From Clostridium sp. CAG:967 (GTDB lineage Bacteria; Cyanobacteriota; Vampirovibrionia; Gastranaerophilales; Gastranaerophilaceae), in assembly GCA_000433095.1 (NCBI GenBank), contig HF991471.1, positions 79,775 to 123,716 on the forward strand: 43,942 nt of DNA, read 5' to 3'. The notes beneath the pieces were generated by a model. That model worked only from the letters and a program-made list of their open reading frames with translations. It was not told where the DNA came from and ran no database searches. The translations under genes were made by a program, and so were the position numbers. Below are positions 8,651 through 16,033 of the stretch, one piece after another; position 1 is the stretch's first letter, and each line of letters starts with the position of its first letter.

Positions 8651-9289
8651 TTATCTTCTGTGCATCTTAACTGACGGGGTTTCGTCAATACTTGCACAAA
8701 CTCTCGAACGCATATTTGCAAGAGCATCTTTATACATGCTCATCCAGTAAGAAAATCTCACATGCTGCGGGTTGCCTTTCAGCCTCATACAAGCACCGTA
8801 AACTAAAACAGGTTCGGCAAAAGGTTCCGGAATTAATGTTGTATCTGTGTCTTCCTCCATTAAATATTTTTCACTGCCGTCTTCATCTTTAGCATGATTT
8901 TTAGTGTAATAAATAATTTCAACAGTTTTCTCTTTATCAAAAACAGGGAATAGAATTTTATCGTTGAAAAGACTGTAAGTATGCATAGGCTGGGCATTTG
9001 TAAAGAACTTTTCAAAATCCTCATAATAATCAAATTTAACACCGTCCACAATCACCGTTTCAATTCTTCCGTCAATTGAATTGGTCACTTCACCTGTATT
9101 TGCAGGGATTGTAAGCTGCTGTTTTCTTAAAAGGAAACTCCATCTGTCAGAGCCGCATACTTCAGCATTTAAAACATTTAAAATATTTTTTAATTTTTTA
9201 TGGTCATTTTTAGTCAGTTCGGAAAAAGAACTGACCTGCTTATAGTTTAATTCTACAAGACATTTATTAATAAGTTCCAAATAATTCAT
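8651..9289 (-). CDS. Head-tail adaptor protein (P22 gp4-like)
   Basis: A 212-residue protein that should bind under the portal ring and close it after packaging. It starts with the adaptor-like helix MNYLELINKCLVELNYKQV, has a middle beta region with WSFLLRKQQLTIPANTGEV, a strand with VDGVKFDYYEDFEKFF, and a C-terminal helical part (IPEPFAEPVLVYGACMRLKG) common to gp4/gp6-type connector proteins. GGAG precedes the start. It follows the scaffold gene by a long hairpin and ends where the opposite-strand small-RNA unit lies. Confidence 0.65.
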   Translation of the reverse strand: MNYLELINKCLVELNYKQVSSFSELTKNDHKKLKNILNVLNAEVCGSDRWSFLLRKQQLTIPANTGEVTNSIDGRIETVIVDGVKFDYYEDFEKFFTNAQPMHTYSLFNDKILFPVFDKEKTVEIIYYTKNHAKDEDGSEKYLMEEDTDTTLIPEPFAEPVLVYGACMRLKGNPQHVRFSYWMSMYKDALANMRSRVCASIDETPSVKMHRR

Positions 9290-9307
9290 AAATTCTCCTT
9301 TTTAACC

Positions 9308-9345
9308 TTTGAGAAAGAACAGCTTAAATAAGCTGTTCCCTCAAA
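9308..9345 (-). other. Long intercistronic hairpin between scaffold and adaptor genes
   Basis: Outer arms TTTGAG/CTCAAA and inner arms GAACAGCTTA/TAAGCTGTTC form an almost uninterrupted stem. No T-run follows on the minus strand; instead a ribosome binding site for the adaptor gene comes next. This fits an mRNA processing or stabilising element that sets different levels of scaffold and adaptor. Confidence 0.6.
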
Positions 9346-9357
9346 GATTTGAAATTG

Positions 9358-9978
9358 CTAACGGATAAGCCCTTTTCTAAGCTGTTCCATAATCATACGT
9401 TCATTTTTAGCAAATTCTGCACCACTCATTTTGCCGATTTGTTCACGTGTAAAAACCATATTTTTTGTTCCGTCAGAAACTGCTTTTTGTGCGTTTGCAC
9501 GCAATCTCTGTTTTGCGGATTCGTTCTCGTTATTCAATGTTTTTTCGTGATCAAGTTCACGCAAATATCTTGCAACAGCTGTTTTTTCAATATTTTCAAT
9601 CATTGTTGAGATTTTTGCGATTTCATCCTTATCAAAAGCAGTATTAGAATTTTTCAAATAATTCAAAACATCTGTTCTGCCTTCTCTGTTAAAAAACTCA
9701 TCGTTTTCAAACATATAAGGCTGAGCTTCAGGCGGAATTTGAGCACCTTGTTGTTGTGTACTGTACTTTTCAAACGCCTTTTGAGTTACATAATTCATCA
9801 AATTATATCCTTGTTCAGAGCTCATCACACCTGCCTGAACCAGATTTTGAATTATATTAATATCGTTTGCTGCCTGCTGTTTAATAGCATTTTCATCTGC
9901 TAAGGGCTGAGCAGCTTGCGGTACTGCCTGTTGAATATCGGCAGCGGATGAAACTTTTTGTAATTCTATTGGATTCAT
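9358..9978 (-). CDS. Probable phage scaffolding protein
   Basis: A 206-residue, Gln/Ala/Glu-rich, almost wholly helical protein placed between a small gene and the adaptor, downstream of the major capsid. The C-terminal part (FTREQIGKMSGAEFAKNERM then IMEQLRKGLIR) resembles the coat-binding ends of podoviral scaffolds. The N-terminal third carries Ala/Gln-rich low complexity (QQAVPQAAQPLADENAIKQQ). A scaffold is needed for prohead assembly and is released before packaging. Its start overlaps the 9975-10211 gene by four bases. Alternative: an internal virion protein. Confidence 0.6.
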   Translation of the reverse strand: MNPIELQKVSSAADIQQAVPQAAQPLADENAIKQQAANDINIIQNLVQAGVMSSEQGYNLMNYVTQKAFEKYSTQQQGAQIPPEAQPYMFENDEFFNREGRTDVLNYLKNSNTAFDKDEIAKISTMIENIEKTAVARYLRELDHEKTLNNENESAKQRLRANAQKAVSDGTKNMVFTREQIGKMSGAEFAKNERMIMEQLRKGLIR

Positions 9979-10211
9979 AAGACCTCCTTATTCATGTATT
10001 CAACCGCAAATTCTACAGCTTCATCAATAAATGCTGACAAAAGCAGTTTAATTGCGGGCTTAAAAGGAGCCGGAACAGGAATATTAGAAACAATATAATT
10101 AATTGCCATTTCTTTTTTTTCTTTGCCTTTATTGCTTCCAAGTGTTTCTTCTGCGAGTTTAACCGCTGATTTAGCAAGCTCCTTAATTTTTACTTTTAAT
10201 TTACTAAACAT
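9975..10211 (-). CDS. Small amphipathic phage-module protein
   Basis: A 78-residue protein with two amphipathic or hydrophobic helices (residues 1-22 and about 48-75) around a GSNKGKEKKEMAINYI segment. That central pattern is reminiscent of LLH-type holins, but there is no convincing long transmembrane helix. It is translated just before the scaffold (ATGA overlap) and after the capsid hairpin. Role uncertain: holin-like or capsid accessory. Confidence 0.5.
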   Translation of the reverse strand: MFSKLKVKIKELAKSAVKLAEETLGSNKGKEKKEMAINYIVSNIPVPAPFKPAIKLLLSAFIDEAVEFAVEYMNKEVL

Positions 10212-10232
10212 AATTCTTTCCTTTGATTTTTA

Positions 10233-10271
10233 AAATGTATCTCCGGAAATACTTTATCCGGAGATACATTT
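10233..10271 (-). terminator. Terminator-like hairpin directly after the major capsid gene
   Basis: AAATGTATCTCCGGA (10233-10247) and TCCGGAGATACATTT (10257-10271) form a perfect 15-bp stem. On the minus strand it is followed by TTTTAAAAATC. It sits 16 bases after the capsid stop, where partial termination or 3' protection would raise capsid mRNA over the genes downstream. Confidence 0.7.
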
Positions 10272-10286
10272 ATTGGGGTTTACTAT

Positions 10287-11174
10287 TTATTCAACTGCAT
10301 CTGTTTCTTCTGTTTCAGAAGCAGCTGTACCTGCACTGACAACCATTTTGGCAAGAGCTTTAGGCTGAACAGTTTTAGCTCCGTATAAATATAATCCTCT
10401 AACCAGATCAGAGAATGAATCTTTATCTCTTAAACTTTCGATTTTAGCCAATTGAGAAGCAAAAGTAATAGCTTCATTTGTACCGGCAAGTACATAATAT
10501 TTATTATCAACAGCAGTAAGGTTAGTACTTACAAGAACATCCATGCCGGCAATTCTGCCGATTGCACCTTCTCTTAAAGTTTCGTCAGCAACGTTATGTG
10601 CACCGATAAATTCTGAGCTTTGTAATAAATAAGATTCAATAGTTGGGTTGATAACCACCCAAGGACGAACTGTTGAAGAAACAGCATCAGAATTTTTCAA
10701 ACAAAGAGCCAGTTTTACAAATTGAGAATAAATAGTTGTTTTATCCAAAGCAACAGGAGCTTCATCAGTACCAACAATATTGTCTGAAGCTACATTAGCA
10801 TGCTGAGATAAAAGGTATGCATCTTGAACTTGTTCAATTGCTTTTTTAGCATTTTTCAAATGAGCTTCCATAATATCTGTATTAGCCTGAACCTGAGCTA
10901 CATCATTAATTTTAAAAGCAAAGAATTTTTTCTGGTCAATTACAAGCTCCATAGAAGTCGGTTCTAATTCACTGTATGAAATATTTGTAGAACCTAAAGT
11001 CGAAATTGTAACATCTGCGGGAGTAATGATTTTAACCTTATCACCTTGATTTTTAATTTCACCTTCATAATTTCTGTTAACACATTGAAGCATTACACAC
11101 TCTTTTTCAAGAATATTGTTCAATTTTTGGCTCCAAATTTCAGGGATAAAAGCTGCATAAGCATTTTCTGTCAT
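10287..11174 (-). CDS. Major capsid protein (HK97/P22 coat-like fold)
   Basis: A 295-residue coat protein. It opens with ENAYAAFIPEIWSQKLNNIL, a standard start for podoviral coat proteins of this type, followed by GDKVKIITPADVTI, the spine-helix region around QVQDAYLLSQHANVASDN, and a C-terminal part with PWVVINPTIESYLLQSSEF and GRIAGMDVLVSTNL, a common P-domain/A-domain motif. The acidic Ala/Thr/Glu tail (GTAASETEETDAVE) is dispensable-looking. It lies upstream of the scaffold, reversed from the usual scaffold-then-capsid order. The strong hairpin after its stop fits high expression. Confidence 0.85.
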   Translation of the reverse strand: MTENAYAAFIPEIWSQKLNNILEKECVMLQCVNRNYEGEIKNQGDKVKIITPADVTISTLGSTNISYSELEPTSMELVIDQKKFFAFKINDVAQVQANTDIMEAHLKNAKKAIEQVQDAYLLSQHANVASDNIVGTDEAPVALDKTTIYSQFVKLALCLKNSDAVSSTVRPWVVINPTIESYLLQSSEFIGAHNVADETLREGAIGRIAGMDVLVSTNLTAVDNKYYVLAGTNEAITFASQLAKIESLRDKDSFSDLVRGLYLYGAKTVQPKALAKMVVSAGTAASETEETDAVE

Positions 11175-11223
11175 TTTGATTTTCCTTTCTTTTTCTTAAA
11201 TGTATATTTTTATAAGTGGTGCT

Positions 11224-12732
11224 TTAATCATCGTTATATATTTCTCTGAATTGCAGACCTATGATTGCACAGGAATTTGTAATTTCTTCACCAGAAACAC
11301 ATAACTGGACCGAATAATTAGATTCTGAAATTTCGGCTTTTTCCATTGTGTCTTTATTTATTGACCAGACGGGAACCGAAGCATCATCAGAAGGCCATGT
11401 GCATTGTATTGTTGCATCTTCGCTATCATCACCCCAAATCATATGTTCCTGATGAATTGAATAAATCTTTTCTATATCATCAGAAAACTCACTGTCGTAG
11501 TCTTTATATACAGAAAAATTAAAATTGTTATCCTGCTCCGTATCCAGTAAAAAATAAAATTCATCAACCATTTTCCTGTGATGAGGAGAATTAATTGCCA
11601 AAAACGGAGATTTCCACATAAATTTAACAGGCTCACCGCTAAAAGTAGTTCCGAAATCCTCTTTAAAAATCCTGCCCTGATTATCAACAGTATAAATATA
11701 GCCGTTATACAAACATGCAGTTTTGATATTCTGAGGAATTACACGCTTATACCACGCCTTATTAACATAGTCATTAATCCATACAGTATGAAAATAATTA
11801 TCATCAGCATACGGAAAGAAATACCAGATTTGATTTCTTGTTTCATAATGAAGACAAAAAGCCTTTTTCAAGTCACCAAAATTATTGAATTCCAGCTTAA
11901 TTTTTTGAGAAATTTCGCTTCCGAGCTGTATTTGATTTAATTCTCCTACCTGCTCAAGAGCAAAAATACCATTGCTTAAAAAGTATTGTTTGTTGTCTAC
12001 GTTTACTATCGAATTATTACTGTAAGCCCCTTTATTTGCAAAAGGCACAATAGCAAAATCATCAGGGCTTGTGCCTGTTAAGAGATAAACACTGTTTTTT
12101 TTATAAATTGCAAGATAATCTTTATAAGGTTTGAGAGCCGTAATTGAGCCTGTATCAGTGTGGAATTCGTTGATATAACCTGCATCATCTTCTGTTGTAA
12201 AATCATTATAAGACCCTAATGCAGAATAATAAAGAGTAGCTCCCGATGCAGCCCAAACTCTGCCTTTAAAAACCGTAATAACCGCATCAGTAATAATATT
12301 GTCTTCCAAATCATTTAAATTACATTCAACCACATCATAAGAAGAATTATTTTTAATATAAAATAATCCGTCACTTTCGGTTATAACAAGAATTCCGTTA
12401 AGAAAACTTATAAATGAAGGTTTTTGACCTGTTAAAGTTTTGTCAACAAGCGACAATTTTGCATGATTGTCATCGTAAACATAAACTTTTCCCGAAACAG
12501 TTGTAATAACCAGTTTACTCCTGTCGTACGCCGTCATCTCGGCTAAACCGGTAATATCTTCATCAAGTTCATAAAATAAAGTATTACCCTTTTGTTTAAC
12601 AACTCCTCTGTTCTGAAATATTTCCACATTTTCAGAATCTGCCCAGTAGACTTTTTTAGTATCAATCCCAAGCTCTGTTTTAGTAAGTGCCTGATTAATA
12701 CCTCCGGATAAATTGTAATAAGCGACTTCCAT
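11224..12732 (-). CDS. Packaged-DNA stabilisation protein (P22 gp10-like tail hub)
   Basis: About 502 residues. It begins MEVAYYNLSGGINQALTKTE and contains repeated beta-propeller-like strands (VYWADSENVEIFQNRGVV, then VKQKGNTLFYEL; SKLVITTVSGKVYVYDD; GRVWAASGATLYYS; YKDYLAIYKKNSVYLLTG), matching the all-beta gp10-type proteins that plug the portal after DNA packaging in P22-like phages. ATG at 12732 with AAGGAAA upstream is preferred over an upstream in-frame start. It follows the amidase stop by two bases. Its presence with gp4- and portal-type genes indicates a short-tailed (podovirus) architecture. Confidence 0.7.
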   Translation of the reverse strand: MEVAYYNLSGGINQALTKTELGIDTKKVYWADSENVEIFQNRGVVKQKGNTLFYELDEDITGLAEMTAYDRSKLVITTVSGKVYVYDDNHAKLSLVDKTLTGQKPSFISFLNGILVITESDGLFYIKNNSSYDVVECNLNDLEDNIITDAVITVFKGRVWAASGATLYYSALGSYNDFTTEDDAGYINEFHTDTGSITALKPYKDYLAIYKKNSVYLLTGTSPDDFAIVPFANKGAYSNNSIVNVDNKQYFLSNGIFALEQVGELNQIQLGSEISQKIKLEFNNFGDLKKAFCLHYETRNQIWYFFPYADDNYFHTVWINDYVNKAWYKRVIPQNIKTACLYNGYIYTVDNQGRIFKEDFGTTFSGEPVKFMWKSPFLAINSPHHRKMVDEFYFLLDTEQDNNFNFSVYKDYDSEFSDDIEKIYSIHQEHMIWGDDSEDATIQCTWPSDDASVPVWSINKDTMEKAEISESNYSVQLCVSGEEITNSCAIIGLQFREIYNDD

Positions 12733-12734
12733 AG

Positions 12735-13226
12735 TTAATTTCCTTTTAGTTTGTACCATTTAATCTTCGAACGAATAAAACTTCCGACCTCATCTCCGGC
12801 TACCCAGGAATAAGGCGGAATGAAAATAATATCAATTTTTCCCGCAGATGTAGTTTTAGGGTTCTTTATTCCAAACTCATAATGTGTCATAACATTTTGC
12901 GGAGTAATTTCAATGGAGTACTTTTTACAAAGTTCGGCACAAAATTCCATAGTACTTTCAAATTGTTTTTTAGTAATAGGATAATTACCGACAGAATTTT
13001 TACTCTTAAATCCTGCCATTGCACAAATTGCCACTCCTATGCTTCCGGTATTACCGCCGCCTGTATGTGCTGCATATTTTCCAACCCTGCAAATTTCATT
13101 ACATTCCGGACTAAATTTTCCATTATGCACCCTACCGTCTTTATCTATCAGAAAATGATAATGCTCCTTTTCATAATCGCTTGGATAATAATTTCCTGCG
13201 GTCCAATGTATTATTATTCTCTTCAT
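12735..13226 (-). CDS. N-acetylmuramoyl-L-alanine amidase (Amidase_2, endolysin type)
   Basis: Cuts the bond between muramic acid and the peptide stem of peptidoglycan. The 163 residues hold the whole zinc-amidase fold: first ligand in IIIHWTAG (His7), a Tyr/His-rich loop (DYEKEHYHFLIDKDGRVH), the substrate groove AAHTGGGNTGSIGVAICAM, a second His in NVMTHYEFG, and a third ligand and catalytic Lys in SAGKIDI. No signal peptide, as for holin-dependent endolysins. It overlaps the HTH gene upstream by 56 bases, so translation of the two is probably coupled. Confidence 0.88.
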   Translation of the reverse strand: MKRIIIHWTAGNYYPSDYEKEHYHFLIDKDGRVHNGKFSPECNEICRVGKYAAHTGGGNTGSIGVAICAMAGFKSKNSVGNYPITKKQFESTMEFCAELCKKYSIEITPQNVMTHYEFGIKNPKTTSAGKIDIIFIPPYSWVAGDEVGSFIRSKIKWYKLKGN

Positions 13227-13431
13227 ATAATTCCTCTAACCAATCTTTATTCTTCAATTTATAAATCATAGCTGCATGAGTTCTATTCTGTGCATTAAGT
13301 TTTAAAACAGCCCTGTCGATATGGTTTCTTACCGTACCGTAAGCTATTTTTAAATCCACTCCGATTTGCTTATCTGAATAACCCATAGCAACCAAAGTCA
13401 ATACTTCAATTTCCTTTGGAGATAGTGTCAT
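13171..13431 (-). CDS. LuxR/GerE-type helix-turn-helix regulator (HTH domain only)
   Basis: An 86-residue protein consisting almost solely of a GerE DNA-binding domain: LSPKEIEVLTLVAMGYSDKQ, then IGVDLKIAYGTVRNHIDRAVLKLNA is the canonical four-helix LuxR C-terminal unit (residues 3-52). There is no receiver or ligand-binding domain. It is the first gene of the phage module and directly overlaps the lysin gene, so it is well placed to control lysis and head genes. Single-domain LuxR proteins of this size can also act as sigma-like late activators. Confidence 0.75.
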   Translation of the reverse strand: MTLSPKEIEVLTLVAMGYSDKQIGVDLKIAYGTVRNHIDRAVLKLNAQNRTHAAMIYKLKNKDWLEELYEENNNTLDRRKLLSKRL

Positions 13432-13508
13432 CTGCTTAATTCCCTTTACTTAAAATTTACATTTAGCATACTAAAAAATAGTTTTACTGCATTCATAATA
13501 ATTCCGCT

Positions 13509-13537
13509 GAAAAAAAGGCGGGAGGAAAATTCCTCCC
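13509..13537 (-). terminator. Rho-independent terminator of the 13555-13935 gene
   Basis: GGGAGGAA/TTCCTCCC forms a near-perfect GC-rich stem (13520-13537). On the minus strand GCC and eight T follow. It separates the zinc-ribbon gene from the phage head module, so the module must use its own promoter in 13432-13508. Confidence 0.85.
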
Positions 13538-13554
13538 AGAGAGAGTAAGATAAT

Positions 13555-13935
13555 TTAAGGATTAATTTTTAAATATTTATCTTCCGTAAGTCCCATTTTC
13601 ATAGTACTTAAATTTGAATAACACCGCTTCATTACCCCAAATTCGTTATAATTAAGATAAAACTTTCCACAATTAGTTTTACTGTAATTTATAGGACGAA
13701 TTTCATATAAAACCTTATTTTTCAATTTTGTCAAAAAATCTTTAGCTTTCTTGTTAACTTTTCTGACAACAGAAATATTATCGTCTTTATCAATTCTTGT
13801 AAGCTGCACTACCGTATGTCCGCATACCGGACATTTCGATAAATAATCAACTTCACACAACATAAATTTATCCTGCGGTACGAGCCTGAACGTTTTAGTC
13901 CTGTGCAAAGCTCCGCAGCAGTGAATATAACCCAT
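13555..13935 (-). CDS. Zinc-ribbon-like protein of unknown function
   Basis: A 126-residue protein with cysteines arranged as possible zinc ligands: CC at residues 6-7, CPVCGH at about 35-40, and further Cys in NCGKF and KRCYS. The rest is basic. It has a GGGAA ribosome binding site and a strong terminator of its own. The size and Cys pattern match small nucleic-acid-binding proteins often found in prophages, so it could be a leftover part of the phage region. No family is recognised. Confidence 0.55.
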   Translation of the reverse strand: MGYIHCCGALHRTKTFRLVPQDKFMLCEVDYLSKCPVCGHTVVQLTRIDKDDNISVVRKVNKKAKDFLTKLKNKVLYEIRPINYSKTNCGKFYLNYNEFGVMKRCYSNLSTMKMGLTEDKYLKINP

Positions 13936-14112
13936 ACTGTTATTCCCTAACCCGTGTGGTAAACGATTTTGCCATCAAGGGCGTGAACCTTAACCACATT
14001 CTTAGTATAACTTATCTGAAAAATTTGAAAAGTCCACGCTTGTATATTCATGCACACATGCCCATGAATTCATGGATAGGCATTTTGATAATATATCCTT
14101 TAAAAATAAAAA
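13936..14112. other. Intergenic region with an imperfect inverted repeat
   Basis: This 177-base gap carries GTGGT and ACCAC arms enclosing about 32 bases (around 13951-13993), upstream of the zinc-ribbon gene on the minus strand, and an upstream TATACT that could be its -10 element. No tRNA or known riboswitch is visible. Confidence 0.35.
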
Positions 14113-15183
14113 TTATTTTACACAAAGTTCACAGCACATCTGGCAGGCACCAAAAACCTTTGCGGCTTTCAAATTTTTTCTGAAACACCTGTAATGAGGG
14201 AGGTTAAATACCTCCTTTATTTTCATGTCTTTAACGTTTCCAATCTTTTGAGAAAGACAAGGATAAACATCACCTGACGGAGTAATCATCATATTTGAAT
14301 ACGGATACATACAAGGCTTATAAATTTCAGAAACAGGCTTGTCAGAAGGTGTGTTAAAAAATTCTTCAATTTTTTCAAGAGGATTTTCACAATACTCAAA
14401 CTTTGGCGAAAAACGAAGCTTCACTTTTGAATTTTTACTTAAACTCGTTAACTCTTTATAAACTTCTTTAAAATGGTCCATATCAAAATATTTTTCAATC
14501 GGATAATTTGCATTAAATTCAGGCACAAAACTATCAAACAAAACCGAATTTTGTTTGAGATTGTTGTTCCTTAAAAAAGATATTGATAAGAAATTGAAAT
14601 TTTTCTCATCACACATTTTGTAAAGTTTCGGCAAATCATCAAGATTATTTTCAAGTACAATAGTTTTAATATCAATCATAGGGCGCTTCTTACGGGAATT
14701 CATATTGTCAAAATTATCCATAATCTTGTCCCAAATCCCGTCTTTTGCCCTGTTAATATCGTGGTTTCTGCCGTAACCATCCAAAGATACAGATAAAAGC
14801 ATCATTTTACTTTTAATAAATGCATCAATAATTTCATCATTAATCAAAATTCCGTTTGAAACAACATTAAGTTTTCCCATAGTTTTTTTAGAAGTTTTCA
14901 TTAAAATATCAATGAAATCTTTTCTTATTAAGGGTTCACCGCCGACAAGCGTAACAAATGAATAAAAAGGAATTTGTTCAATGATATTAAACCATTCTTC
15001 TGTTGTCAGCTCCTGTTTTTTTCTGTCATCACCGACGTAACAGTACGGACATTGCAGATTACAACGGTATGTCAGCTCAAAAAAGTATCTCAAAGGAATT
15101 AAAGCTTTCCCGCTTTTATCGTTATAAGAAGGCAAAGCATATAAATTTCTTGCAATATCAAACATTTCTGAAAGATTAAACAT
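14113..15183 (-). CDS. Radical SAM protein with SPASM-like C-terminus
   Basis: A 356-residue iron-sulfur enzyme. The radical SAM cluster motif CNLQCPYC is at residues 41-48; LVGGEPL (about 88-94) binds SAM; NVVSNGI and LLSVSLDGYGRNHDINR follow as usual. The C-terminal part has a cysteine set (CMYP, VYPCLSQKIGN, ACQMCCELC at the very end) typical of SPASM/twitch auxiliary clusters, which act on peptides or proteins. It is co-transcribed with zupT, seven bases away. No small precursor peptide is evident beside it, so the substrate is unknown. Confidence 0.8.
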   Translation of the reverse strand: MFNLSEMFDIARNLYALPSYNDKSGKALIPLRYFFELTYRCNLQCPYCYVGDDRKKQELTTEEWFNIIEQIPFYSFVTLVGGEPLIRKDFIDILMKTSKKTMGKLNVVSNGILINDEIIDAFIKSKMMLLSVSLDGYGRNHDINRAKDGIWDKIMDNFDNMNSRKKRPMIDIKTIVLENNLDDLPKLYKMCDEKNFNFLSISFLRNNNLKQNSVLFDSFVPEFNANYPIEKYFDMDHFKEVYKELTSLSKNSKVKLRFSPKFEYCENPLEKIEEFFNTPSDKPVSEIYKPCMYPYSNMMITPSGDVYPCLSQKIGNVKDMKIKEVFNLPHYRCFRKNLKAAKVFGACQMCCELCVK

Positions 15184-15190
15184 ATTCCGC

Positions 15191-15991
15191 CTACGCTCCT
15201 ATCAGTATAAGACTAACCCAAATTACAAGCATTCCTGATACAATACCCACCATAGACAAATGCCAGTTTCCGTATTCTCTTGCAAGCGGAAGAAGCGTAT
15301 CAAAAGAAAGATAAATCATAATACCTGCAACAGCTGCCATAAGCATACCAATCATAATTTGCGGCAAGAATAAGCTGAATAAAAATAATCCAACAACAGC
15401 TCCTATCGGCTCTGTAATACCTGACAAAGCTGCATAAAGCATTGCGTAACGTTTTTTACCTGTTACGTGATAAATCGGCAGTGCAACAGCAATCCCTTCG
15501 GGGATATTATGAATAGCAATAGCCAAACCTACAGAAATCCCCAGAGTAATATTTTGTGTTGTAGTTAAAAAAGTAGCCATTCCTTCCGGAAAGTTATGCA
15601 CGCAGATAGCAACGGCAGTGAATAACCCGGCACGCTTAATCTTATGATGATGTTTGCAAGGCGCATCCGGATTCAGCACTTCTTCCGTATCAATGTGATC
15701 CGGCAGAAAATAATCAATCAGCATAGCAACAACAATACCTATAATAAAACCGCCGTAAACAAGCCATTCATATTTATGCGGAAAATTTACCGCAAGCAGC
15801 TTTCCTGCCTCAGGCAAAATATCTGTGAAAGAAAGAAAAATCATTACCCCTGCTGAAAAACCTAATCCTACAGATAAAGCCTTCAGATTATCTTTTTTAA
15901 CAATAAAAGCTATTCCTCCGCCTATTGCAGTTGCCAACCCTGCAAAAAGGGTAATCAACATAGCCGGAACAAAATTTTGCGGTAAATTCAT
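15191..15991 (-). CDS. zupT: ZIP-family metal transporter (ZupT)
   Basis: Imports zinc and related divalent metals across the inner membrane. The 266 residues show eight hydrophobic helices and the signature metal motifs of helices IV and V, VHNFPEGMATF and IHNIPEGIAVALP, with a short His/Asp-rich cytoplasmic loop (DAPCKHHHKI) between helices III and IV. Length and motifs match ZupT. GGAGG lies before ATG. It leads a two-gene unit with the radical SAM enzyme; the link could be supply of metal or simply shared transcription. Confidence 0.92.
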   Translation of the reverse strand: MNLPQNFVPAMLITLFAGLATAIGGGIAFIVKKDNLKALSVGLGFSAGVMIFLSFTDILPEAGKLLAVNFPHKYEWLVYGGFIIGIVVAMLIDYFLPDHIDTEEVLNPDAPCKHHHKIKRAGLFTAVAICVHNFPEGMATFLTTTQNITLGISVGLAIAIHNIPEGIAVALPIYHVTGKKRYAMLYAALSGITEPIGAVVGLFLFSLFLPQIMIGMLMAAVAGIMIYLSFDTLLPLAREYGNWHLSMVGIVSGMLVIWVSLILIGA

Positions 15992-16033
15992 AATACTTTC
16001 CTCCGCAAATATTCTACCACAAAAGAAAAAGTA

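Noticed and set aside
8500..8727. A 75-codon minus-strand frame between adaptor and terS genes
   Set aside because: It overlaps the end of the adaptor gene and runs through a promoter and terminator of the other strand.
13951..13993. Phage attachment site at the GTGGT/ACCAC inverted repeat
   Set aside because: No matching direct repeat was seen at the other end of the phage module near 3240-3364, and there is no integrase gene.
13956..14183. A 75-codon plus-strand frame in the gap before the radical SAM gene
   Set aside because: No ribosome binding site, overlaps the radical SAM gene and has no protein-like composition.
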